Of a stretch of 5,272 nt of DNA, positions 1-5,238 are shown in pieces. This DNA comes from an uncultured bacterium. GTDB lineage: Bacteria; Oederibacteriota; PGYV01; CAILUR01. Position 1 is the first letter of the stretch. Each line of letters begins with the position of its first letter. The notes under the pieces are model-generated. The model was not told the DNA's origin. It saw only the letters and a program-made list of their open reading frames with translations, and did not search any database. Both the position numbers and the translations under genes were made by a program. The stretch is taken from positions 1 to 5,272 of the forward strand of contig CAILUR010000257.1 in assembly GCA_903837445.1 (NCBI GenBank). The letters run 5' to 3'.

Positions 1-107
1 AAGTTCCAAGATAAGACTACAAGTTCCAAGATAAGACTACAAGTTCCAAGATAAGACTACAAGTTCCAAGATAAGACTACAAGTTCCAAGATACAAGATA
101 CAAGAAA
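1..107. repeat. 20-bp tandem repeat array decaying into a 7-bp repeat
   Basis: The unit AAGTTCCAAGATAAGACTAC occurs four times without a mismatch (1-20, 21-40, 41-60, 61-80), and a fifth copy is kept for 13 bases (81-93). From 87 the pattern changes to a 7-base period, CAAGATA at 87-93 and 94-100, then CAAGAAA at 101-107. The 20-bp unit can itself be read as CAAGTTC + CAAGATA + AGACTA, so it looks like a higher-order repeat grown from a CAAG-headed heptamer. The array touches the left window edge, so its full length is unknown. It stops about 40 bases before the groEL start and lies where a groES gene or the groEL promoter would be expected. No open reading frame is convincing here. Confidence 0.97.
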
Positions 108-147
108 ATAAAATACGAAATTTTAAAATATCAGGAGGTAGTAAATT

Positions 148-1779
148 ATGGCAAAGCAGTTATTGTTTGGAGAAGAGGCAAGACGGGCTCTTCAAAGAGG
201 CGTAGATAAGATAGCCAATACAGTGAAAGTGACGCTGGGGCCACGGGGCAGAAATGTAGTGTTGGATAAGAAATATGGTTCTCCGACTATTATCAATGAC
301 GGAGTTACTATCGCGAAAGAAATAGAATTGGAAGACCCCTTTGAAAATATGGGAGCTCAGCTTGTAAAAGAAGTGGCGTCAAAGACCTCGGATGTGGCAG
401 GCGATGGCACTACTACTGCGACTGTGTTAGCACAGGCAATTTACACAGAAGGCATAAAAAACATTACCGCTGGGTCAAACCCAATGCCGGTAAAGCGTGG
501 TATTGAAATGGCAGTAGCGGCTGTGGTAGAAGAGCTTAAAAAAATATCAAAGCCGATAAAAGGCAAAAACGAAATAGCTCAGGTGGCTACCATTTCTGCA
601 AATAACGACAAAGAAATTGGTATGATTATCGCAGATGCTATGGACAAAGTAGGCAAAGACGGAGTTATTACAGTAGAAGAAGCAAAAGGAATAGAGACCA
701 CAAAAGATATCGTGGAAGGAATGCAGTTTGACCAAGGTTATATCTCGCCATATTTTGCAACTAATATGGACAAAATGATAGCCGACATTGTGGATCCTTT
801 TATTCTTATTTATGATAAAAAAATAACCAATATGAAAGACCTGCTTCCTGTACTGGAAAAAGTGGTACAACAGGGGAAACCTATTGTGATTATTGCCGAG
901 GACATTGAGGGCGAGGCACTTGCCACTCTCGTAGTAAATAAAATCCGCGGAACCATTACTTGCGCGGCAGTCAAGGCCCCTGGCTTTGGCGACAGGCGTA
1001 AAGCTATGCTTGAAGATATAGCGATACTCACTGGCGGAAAAGTAATCAGCGAAGAGCTTGGCTTGAAACTTGAAAAAGCTACCATTGCAGATTTGGGACG
1101 CGCCAAGAGAATGACTATTGATAAAGAAAATACCACAATCGTAGACGGCGCTGGAGACAAAAAATTAATTGATTCCAGAATTGCCCAGATAAAAGCTCAG
1201 ATAGAAGAGACCAAGTCCGACTATGACAAAGAAAAACTTCAGGAAAGGCTTGCTAAACTTTCAGGCGGAGTAGCGGTTATAAATGTAGGCGCCGCAACTG
1301 AAACTGAAATGAAGGAAAAGAAAGCCCGCGTAGAAGACGCGCTTCACGCGACTCGTGCAGCTGTAGAGGAAGGCATAGTCCCAGGCGGCGGCGTAGCTCT
1401 GCTCCGTGCGGCAGAAGTCCTCGACAATCTGAAGAACGATGACGATGAAGAAAAAGTCGGCATACGGATAATCAGAAGAGCGCTGGAACATCCTATCAGG
1501 CAGATAGCTTTTAATGCTGGGGTGGACGGTTCTATCGTGATAGACAAGATACGCAAAGAAACAGATAAAAATATGGGATATGATGCGGTAGACGGCAACT
1601 ATAAAGATATGGTCAAAGCTGGCATTATTGACCCGACTAAAGTCACAAGGTCAGCTCTGCAGAATGCGGCATCTATTGCCTCGCTCTTGCTTACTACAGA
1701 GACGCTGGTCACTGATATTCCTGAAAAAGAAAAATCGGCTATGCCAGGTGGTATGGGCGGAGGAATGCCAGAGTATTGA
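148..1779 (+). CDS. groEL: 60 kDa chaperonin GroEL (Hsp60)
   Basis: This is the group I chaperonin that forms a cytoplasmic double seven-subunit ring, encloses unfolded proteins with the GroES lid, and folds them through ATP hydrolysis. At 543 residues it is full length (E. coli GroEL has 548). The N-terminal KVTLGPRGRNVVLD stretch (residues 27-40), the phosphate-binding GDGTTT motif (85-90), D51 (equivalent to E. coli D52), catalytic D397 (equivalent to D398) and the P-GGG nucleotide loop (412-415) are all present. The flexible C-terminal tail is glycine-methionine rich (GGMGGGM) but ends in PEY. The ATG at 148 is set by a strong AGGAGG at 133-138, nine bases upstream. No groES is visible: the sequence before the gene is a tandem repeat, so groES is either further left or elsewhere. 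No CIRCE element is seen. The gene is monocistronic at its 3' end because a strong terminator follows. The function is certain; the heat-shock control is unknown. Confidence 0.99.
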   Translation: MAKQLLFGEEARRALQRGVDKIANTVKVTLGPRGRNVVLDKKYGSPTIINDGVTIAKEIELEDPFENMGAQLVKEVASKTSDVAGDGTTTATVLAQAIYTEGIKNITAGSNPMPVKRGIEMAVAAVVEELKKISKPIKGKNEIAQVATISANNDKEIGMIIADAMDKVGKDGVITVEEAKGIETTKDIVEGMQFDQGYISPYFATNMDKMIADIVDPFILIYDKKITNMKDLLPVLEKVVQQGKPIVIIAEDIEGEALATLVVNKIRGTITCAAVKAPGFGDRRKAMLEDIAILTGGKVISEELGLKLEKATIADLGRAKRMTIDKENTTIVDGAGDKKLIDSRIAQIKAQIEETKSDYDKEKLQERLAKLSGGVAVINVGAATETEMKEKKARVEDALHATRAAVEEGIVPGGGVALLRAAEVLDNLKNDDDEEKVGIRIIRRALEHPIRQIAFNAGVDGSIVIDKIRKETDKNMGYDAVDGNYKDMVKAGIIDPTKVTRSALQNAASIASLLLTTETLVTDIPEKEKSAMPGGMGGGMPEY

Positions 1780-1811
1780 GAAACAAACTTTAAAAAATAA
1801 AAGTTCTTTGG

Positions 1812-1846
1812 AAAAAAGGGCGGGTCTTAATTGACTCGCCCTTTTT
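1812..1846. terminator. Intrinsic terminator after groEL, likely bidirectional
   Basis: A 14-bp stem pairs 1813-1826 with 1833-1846 around a six-base TTAATT loop; the only non-Watson-Crick pair is one G-U (1823/1836). The GC core GGGCG/CGCCC is flanked by an A-run on the left (1812-1817) and a T-run on the right (1842-1846), so it can end rightward groEL transcripts and also leftward transcripts arriving from the gap. It begins 33 bases after the groEL stop. Confidence 0.93.
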
Positions 1847-1859
1847 CATTATACTTGAG

Positions 1860-2061
1860 GCAGTCCGGCAGTTGCGGTATTTTTTCAAAGCAATAAACTG
1901 GTGGAAGAATGAGCAATGGGTGGGATTAGGTGGCTGGACTTGGCTTATGCAATTAATAAGTGTAGAAGTGTCTATACATATTTGCTGAAATGATATACTG
2001 CAGAGGTGACAATCCTTGAGCAAGGGATTGCTTTGAAAAAATCCCCCAACCACCGAACTGC
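1860..2061. repeat. 202-bp fold-back element with 35-bp imperfect inverted ends (MITE-like or structured RNA)
   Basis: The left end (1860-1894) is the reverse complement of the right end (2027-2061) at 30 of 35 positions. The inner 16 bp (1879-1894 against 2027-2042, core CAAAGCAAT/ATTGCTTTG) match perfectly. The 132 bases between hold no convincing gene and include a smaller imperfect hairpin (2010-2018 with 2021-2030, one bulged G) whose right arm overlaps the inner end of the long arm, so the two foldings compete. A clear target-site duplication is not seen. The element sits between the groEL terminator and the dnaJ leader. It could be a small non-autonomous transposable element, the remnant of an insertion sequence, or the gene of a structured RNA. 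Three of the five mismatches become G-U pairs in an RNA read from the minus strand, and none do in a plus-strand RNA. Confidence 0.75.
2010..2030. other. Small hairpin inside the fold-back element
   Basis: CAATCCTTG (2010-2018) pairs with CAAGGGATTG (2021-2030), with one bulged G at 2024 and a two-base AG loop on paper, which would open to a larger loop in reality. There is no following T-run, so it is not a terminator for rightward transcription. Its right arm shares 2027-2030 with the long inverted repeat. Confidence 0.5.
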
Positions 2062-2104
2062 ATAAATTTTGGGGCGCTTAAAAAAACGGCTTTGAAAATC
2101 CTTA

Positions 2105-2131
2105 TTGAAATAATGTTATATAAATTATAAA
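2105..2131 (+). promoter_or_regulatory. Weak candidate sigma70 promoter for dnaJ
   Basis: TTGAAA at 2105-2110 could act as a -35 box and TATAAA at 2126-2131 as a -10 box, but the spacing is only 15 bases, shorter than the usual 17. The whole stretch 2100-2175 is very AT-rich, so chance matches are expected. No CIRCE or HAIR operator is visible next to it. A dnaJ promoter must lie somewhere in 1850-2175 if groEL transcription ends at its terminator. Confidence 0.25.
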
Positions 2132-2179
2132 ATGTTTAAGGAATGCGAGGTTATATTTTTTGTAACATATTTTATTGCA

Positions 2180-2185
2180 GAGGGG
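2180..2185 (+). promoter_or_regulatory. Ribosome binding site that sets the dnaJ start
   Basis: GAGGGG lies just upstream of the ATG at 2190. A longer reading from a TTG at 2175 would put this purine run inside the coding region and add five residues (MQRGH) before the conserved J-domain start, so the ATG at 2190 is preferred. Confidence 0.7.
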
Positions 2186-2189
2186 CCAT

Positions 2190-3281
2190 ATGTCTATAAA
2201 GGATTATTACAGTATCTTGGGCGTGGGGAAACAGGCCACGGAAGACCAGATGAAAAGCGCTTATCGGAAACTGGCTAAACAATATCATCCAGATTTGAAT
2301 CCTGGAAATAAGCAGGCGGAAGAAAAGTTTAAAGAAATAAATGAGGCATATGAGGTCTTATCCGATAAGAAAAAACGCGCACAATATGAGCAGGTAAAAG
2401 AGGCTCAGTCCAGAGGCTATGATTTTTCCAATGCCAGACAGGGCACAGGACAAAGACAGAGCTATGGTGGCAGTGGGGGCGTGGATATAAATGATATCTT
2501 ATCTGGAATGTTTTCTGGTATGGGGGGCGGTGCAAAAAAAGGCAAACAAGATTTTGGGCAGTTTGAAAATATCTTTGATATGTTTTTTGATAATAATACT
2601 TCCACTGCAAGAGAGGAAGACGCTTCGCCTACCGTGGGAGATGATGTCACGGTGCGGATTGAAATCCCTTTTGCCCTGGCTATGAGTGGAGGCGAGACCA
2701 TTATTAAAGTGCCACGGGATGCGGTCTGTGACCGTTGTAGTGGCACAGGCACTGAGCCCGGAGCAAAGGTGGCTACCTGCACGACTTGTGGCGGACGGGG
2801 AAAAATCCAGTATGCACAAGGTGGCTTCATAATAAACAAGACCTGCCCTCGTTGCGGTGGTCGTGGCAAAGCCAGTTCTTTAGAATGCGCAAGGTGTTCG
2901 GGAAGTGGGACAGCGCGAGAGACACAAAAGATAAGAGTGAAAGTGCCTCAGGGAGTCTTTGATGGCGCTAAAATAAAAATAAAAGCGCAGGGCGATATGC
3001 GGCCTGGTCAGCAGGGGCGTGGCTCACTCTATGTGATATTTAAAGTGGAGGATGGCGGGTATACTCGGGAAAACGATGATATTTATTACCCCCTTAAACT
3101 GACAAAGAAACAGGCGGAAAAAGGTATGGAAGTAAAAGTGCCTACCATTACAGGCGGGATAATAATGAAAGTTCCAGCAAAAACAGAAAATGGAAAATTG
3201 TTGCGGGTGAAAGGTCGTGGCGCGGTAAATATGAAGTCGGGAATTCGCGGAGATTTTTATGTGAAGGTTAAAGTAAAATAA
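2190..3281 (+). CDS. dnaJ: DnaJ/Hsp40 co-chaperone with zinc domain, short C-terminus
   Basis: This cytoplasmic Hsp40 binds unfolded clients and stimulates the ATPase of DnaK (Hsp70). Counted from the ATG at 2190 it has 363 residues. The J domain covers about 3-70, with the essential HPD at 33-35. A long region rich in Gly, Phe, Met and Asp follows (about 76-145). Four CxxCxGxG zinc motifs sit at 180-187, 197-204, 219-226 and 233-240. A C-terminal substrate-binding fold runs from about 246 to 360. The protein ends at GDFYVKVKVK, where E. coli DnaJ continues for roughly 40-60 residues that form the dimerisation segment, so this protein may be monomeric or dimerise differently. dnaK and grpE are not in the window. 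A MerR-type regulator follows after 165 bases with its own promoter. Full zinc motifs make it type A DnaJ rather than CbpA. Confidence 0.96.
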   Translation: MSIKDYYSILGVGKQATEDQMKSAYRKLAKQYHPDLNPGNKQAEEKFKEINEAYEVLSDKKKRAQYEQVKEAQSRGYDFSNARQGTGQRQSYGGSGGVDINDILSGMFSGMGGGAKKGKQDFGQFENIFDMFFDNNTSTAREEDASPTVGDDVTVRIEIPFALAMSGGETIIKVPRDAVCDRCSGTGTEPGAKVATCTTCGGRGKIQYAQGGFIINKTCPRCGGRGKASSLECARCSGSGTARETQKIRVKVPQGVFDGAKIKIKAQGDMRPGQQGRGSLYVIFKVEDGGYTRENDDIYYPLKLTKKQAEKGMEVKVPTITGGIIMKVPAKTENGKLLRVKGRGAVNMKSGIRGDFYVKVKVK

Positions 3282-3372
3282 AAAGATATTTGTTATAAAT
3301 GTGGATTTGCCTTTAAAATATAGCATTTTCTGGGCTTGAAACTCTCCTAAAATAAGACAAAAACCAGCATGT

Positions 3373-3401
3373 TTGACGAAAAACTTAACCTATGATATAA
3401 T
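3373..3401 (+). promoter_or_regulatory. Strong extended sigma70 promoter for the merR-GGDEF gene
   Basis: A -35 box TTGACG (3373-3378, five of six consensus bases) is followed by exactly 17 bases and a perfect TATAAT -10 box (3396-3401), preceded by TG at 3393-3394 (extended -10). Transcription would start near 3408, giving a leader of about 40 bases before the ATG at 3447. The spacing is normal, unlike the 19-20 bp spacers of classical MerR-activated promoters, and no dyad is obvious between the boxes. It shows the gene need not be cotranscribed with dnaJ. Confidence 0.85.
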
Positions 3402-3446
3402 TTAATTACTAGCAAATAAGTACGGAAATGTTAAGGGAGTGAAAAA

Positions 3447-4334
3447 ATGGATAATAATTCTAATGAGAAGCTCGTGGGGATAGGCGCTACCTCAAAACTT
3501 AGCGGGTTGTCCGAGAGGACACTGAGGTATTGGGAAAGCTTGGGACTTATAAACCCAGTGCGTCTGCCTTTGGGACATAGAAAGTTTTCCAAGACAATGA
3601 TAAAAAAAATTCTCGCCATTAAAGAGACCCTTGAAAAACATAATCTGCGCATAAATGACCTTATCACTTCTTCTGAATTTCTTCAGGATGATATCTTAAA
3701 AGATAAAGTAGAGGCGCACGAAGTTTTTGATTTGAATATAACTTTGGATTCGGAGATTTATGCTTACGCCAAAAAATCAGGAAGATTAAATCCCTTGACA
3801 GGTCTGCCAGGGCGACAGTTCATACGACAGGAAATAAATCGCCGTTTGGACCAGCCAGATGGCAAACCAGTTATGTGCTACATAGATTTGAAAGAGTTTA
3901 AATATTATAATAAACGCTATGGATATGATAAGGGCGATGTCGTTTTGAAATTTTTAGCAGTGCTCATATATGATATTTTAAAAGAAAACGGCGCGAAAGA
4001 AGAAATCGCTGGATACTTGGGCGAGGATAATTTTGTAATGCTCACTACTGCCGAACGATATAATAAAATATGTGTGGAACTTATCAAGGCGTTTGATTTG
4101 CATATCAACCAGTATTATGAAAAAGAAGATAGGGAAAAAGGTGGGATTGTGGTTTTTTCTAAAAATGGGGAAGAAATTAAAAAACCGCTTATGACACTTT
4201 CTGTGAGTGTGGTCTGGAATACAAAACGCAAAGCAGGCCATTACGCACAACTGGAAGATAAGGCAAGGGACCTAAAAGAAATAGCGCAAAAATCGCTGAA
4301 GAGTGAGTTAATCACAGATGTTCGCTCGGATTAA
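3447..4334 (+). CDS. MerR-family DNA-binding protein fused to a degenerate GGDEF domain
   Basis: This is a probable transcription regulator of 295 residues. Residues about 9-75 form a MerR winged helix-turn-helix (GATSKLSGLSERTLRYWESL, then GLINPVR and the RKFS wing end) with a following helix typical of MerR dimerisation. In place of a small-molecule domain, about 113-290 resemble a diguanylate cyclase GGDEF fold: NPLTGLPGR (115-123), YIDLKEFKYYN (145-155) with the metal-type Asp at 147, and GD at 163-164. The signature loop, however, reads GEDNF (192-196) instead of GGDEF, and no RxxD inhibitory site stands just before it. Cyclase activity is therefore unlikely; the domain may sense GTP or c-di-GMP, or only serve for protein contact. 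AGGGAG at 3434-3439 is seven bases before the ATG. Lying after dnaJ, it could be an HspR-like heat-shock regulator, which is inference. Its target is unknown. Confidence 0.88.
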   Translation: MDNNSNEKLVGIGATSKLSGLSERTLRYWESLGLINPVRLPLGHRKFSKTMIKKILAIKETLEKHNLRINDLITSSEFLQDDILKDKVEAHEVFDLNITLDSEIYAYAKKSGRLNPLTGLPGRQFIRQEINRRLDQPDGKPVMCYIDLKEFKYYNKRYGYDKGDVVLKFLAVLIYDILKENGAKEEIAGYLGEDNFVMLTTAERYNKICVELIKAFDLHINQYYEKEDREKGGIVVFSKNGEEIKKPLMTLSVSVVWNTKRKAGHYAQLEDKARDLKEIAQKSLKSELITDVRSD

Positions 4335-4358
4335 AAATAAATGAAAGTATAAAATATT

Positions 4359-4383
4359 AAACGGGCAGAGAGCCCGTTTTTTT
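4359..4383 (+). terminator. Intrinsic terminator after merR-GGDEF
   Basis: A perfect 8-bp stem (4359-4366, AAACGGGC, with 4372-4379, GCCCGTTT) encloses a five-base AGAGA loop. The T-run 4377-4383 forms the end of the stem and the tail. It starts 25 bases after the stop codon. The next gene's ribosome binding site begins only 20 bases past the T-run, so that gene either depends on read-through or has a promoter overlapping this hairpin. Confidence 0.93.
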
Positions 4384-4416
4384 ATTTCCTGAAAAGAAAC
4401 ACCAAGGAGAAATGAA

Positions 4417-4755
4417 ATGTTAAAGAAAATGGCTATATCTATTGGGTTTTGTACACTTGTGGCAACAAAAATTTTTTGTGATGAGTTGGGAGAAGTTATG
4501 GGAAATACTTTGCCGGGCTTGAGTACACAAACTCAAAACATAATAGGAAAACTGACAGCGGGTGGAATTGTATGGGGACTTATTTTTAGTAGTGTGGGCG
4601 TAGGATTTTTTATGTATGGAAAGAGAAAAGAAAATATGAAACTAATGTTTGCGGCGGCGGCACTGGTCGCATATCCCTATGTGGTGCAAGAAACTACGGC
4701 AATAATTATTGTAGGAATACTTTTAACTGGAACGGCATATTTGTTCAGAAAATAA
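4417..4755 (+). CDS. Small membrane protein, possibly VirB2/TrbC-like
   Basis: I do not firmly recognise this 112-residue protein. The N-terminus (MLKKMAISIGFCTLVATKIF, 1-20) looks like a signal peptide or first membrane segment; the cysteine at 21 lacks a proper lipobox. A polar stretch (22-45) is followed by hydrophobic segments at about 48-68, 75-91 and 93-110, with a basic loop GKRKEN (68-73) between the first two and a closing RK. A signal peptide, then a glycine-rich membrane helix, a short charged loop and an alanine-rich second helix with a proline is the pattern of VirB2/TrbC pilins of type IV secretion, though the third segment is extra and no other secretion genes are in view. It could equally be an unrelated membrane protein. 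AAGGAG at 4404-4409 is seven bases before the ATG. There is no room for an independent promoter after the preceding terminator. It converges on the PilZ gene with a 2-bp gap. Confidence 0.8.
   Translation: MLKKMAISIGFCTLVATKIFCDELGEVMGNTLPGLSTQTQNIIGKLTAGGIVWGLIFSSVGVGFFMYGKRKENMKLMFAAAALVAYPYVVQETTAIIIVGILLTGTAYLFRK
4518..4537. promoter_or_regulatory. HAIR-like inverted repeat inside the small membrane gene
   Basis: CTTGAGT (4518-4524), six bases, then ACTCAAA (4531-4537) gives perfect TTGAGT/ACTCAA arms. The known HspR operator HAIR is CTTGAGT-N7-ACTCAAG, so this differs by one base in the spacer and by the last base. It lies about 100 bases inside the coding sequence (Leu-Ser-Thr-Gln-Thr-Gln codons), so it may be a codon coincidence. 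It is listed because a MerR-family gene lies just upstream and HspR belongs to that family. Confidence 0.25.
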
Positions 4756-4757
4756 TT

Positions 4758-5150
4758 TTACTTAAGGGGCAGCTCAAAAAAGTCCACAAGTTTTTTTATA
4801 AACTTTTTCTCGCCACTTATGATACGCACTCCGGCGGAATACCTACCGAAAATTCTGTAAGCATTCTTTTTTGTCCAAGCCACTCTGACTTTCATAGTGA
4901 ACTGAATGGGAGTCGCTTCTCCTGCTGGTACTTTAATATCAAGCGTGGTCCGTTCAGGAAAAAGATAATTGAGATTTAAGAGCATTCCTGTTTTACTCAC
5001 ATTGATAGTTTTCGCGCGAAAACCATCGCCGCGTTTTATCAAATGTTTTTCGTTAATGAGGTCTTGAGGATAGGCATCGAGCGTGCAGTCAATAGGCACC
5101 AACCGCGTAAGGCGTGTAGCTCTTCTTTGTTCTCGAACGGTCTTCTTCAT
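4758..5150 (-). CDS. PilZ domain protein (c-di-GMP binding)
   Basis: This is a 130-residue single-domain PilZ protein. Such cytoplasmic proteins bind cyclic di-GMP and pass the signal to motility, adhesion or polysaccharide machinery. Both ligand motifs are present: RxxxR at 9-13 (RRATR), right before the first beta strand, and (D/N)xSxxG at 50-55 (NVSKTG). The barrel ends with the usual AGVRI strand followed by a helix (KKFIKKLVDFFELPL). The start is the ATG at 5150, because AGGAGGT lies just upstream on this strand; an earlier ATG at 5261 would add 37 cysteine-rich residues translated from a tandem repeat. The gene points toward the small membrane gene, and their stops are 2 bp apart without a terminator between them. 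The output partner is not visible. The MerR-GGDEF protein nearby looks catalytically dead, so c-di-GMP must come from another enzyme. Confidence 0.93.
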   Translation of the reverse strand: MKKTVREQRRATRLTRLVPIDCTLDAYPQDLINEKHLIKRGDGFRAKTINVSKTGMLLNLNYLFPERTTLDIKVPAGEATPIQFTMKVRVAWTKKNAYRIFGRYSAGVRIISGEKKFIKKLVDFFELPLK

Positions 5151-5154
5151 ATAC

Positions 5155-5161
5155 ACCTCCT
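5155..5161 (-). promoter_or_regulatory. Strong ribosome binding site that sets the PilZ start
   Basis: On the minus strand AGGAGGT ends four bases before the ATG at 5150. It matches the groEL ribosome binding site (AGGAGGT at 133-139) and argues against the longer reading that starts at 5261. Confidence 0.9.
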
Positions 5162-5216
5162 GATAGGATGTGTTACTGAGTCCACCACTTTTAAAAATCT
5201 TCTTTGCTTTAGAACC

Positions 5217-5232
5217 TTGTAATACCTTACAA
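5217..5232. promoter_or_regulatory. Short palindrome upstream of the PilZ gene
   Basis: TTGTAA (5217-5222), four bases, TTACAA (5227-5232) is a perfect 6-bp inverted repeat about 67 bases before the PilZ start. The position suits an operator, but a 6-bp dyad in AT-rich DNA can occur by chance, and no clear promoter boxes for the minus strand were found beside it. Confidence 0.25.
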
Positions 5233-5238
5233 TACAGG

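Noticed and set aside
1..107. CRISPR array
   Set aside because: The 20-bp units are directly adjacent with no unique spacers, so this is a plain tandem repeat.
1628..1834. Plus-strand 68-codon frame overlapping the end of groEL
   Set aside because: It is an out-of-frame shadow of groEL that reads into the terminator stem.
1790..2053. Minus-strand reading frame of 87 codons across the groEL-dnaJ gap
   Set aside because: It runs through the groEL terminator and both inverted arms, has no recognisable motif and no ribosome binding site.
2175..2189. TTG start giving DnaJ five more residues (MQRGH)
   Set aside because: It would place the ribosome binding site inside the gene, and the J domain family starts at the MSIKDYY reading.
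2462..2869. Minus-strand frame of 135 codons rich in Pro and Ser
   Set aside because: It is the antisense shadow of the Gly- and Cys-rich part of dnaJ.
3335..3344. CTTGAAACTC as a HAIR half-site upstream of merR-GGDEF
   Set aside because: The dyad partner is missing and the match to CTTGAGT is incomplete.
4218..4240. CGCAAAGC, a short match to part of the c-di-GMP-I riboswitch
   Set aside because: It lies in the coding sequence of the MerR-GGDEF gene and none of the other riboswitch parts are present.
4776..4808. AAAAAGT and ACTTTTT arms as a terminator between the convergent genes
   Set aside because: It has no GC core, an 18-19 base loop, and lies within the PilZ coding sequence.
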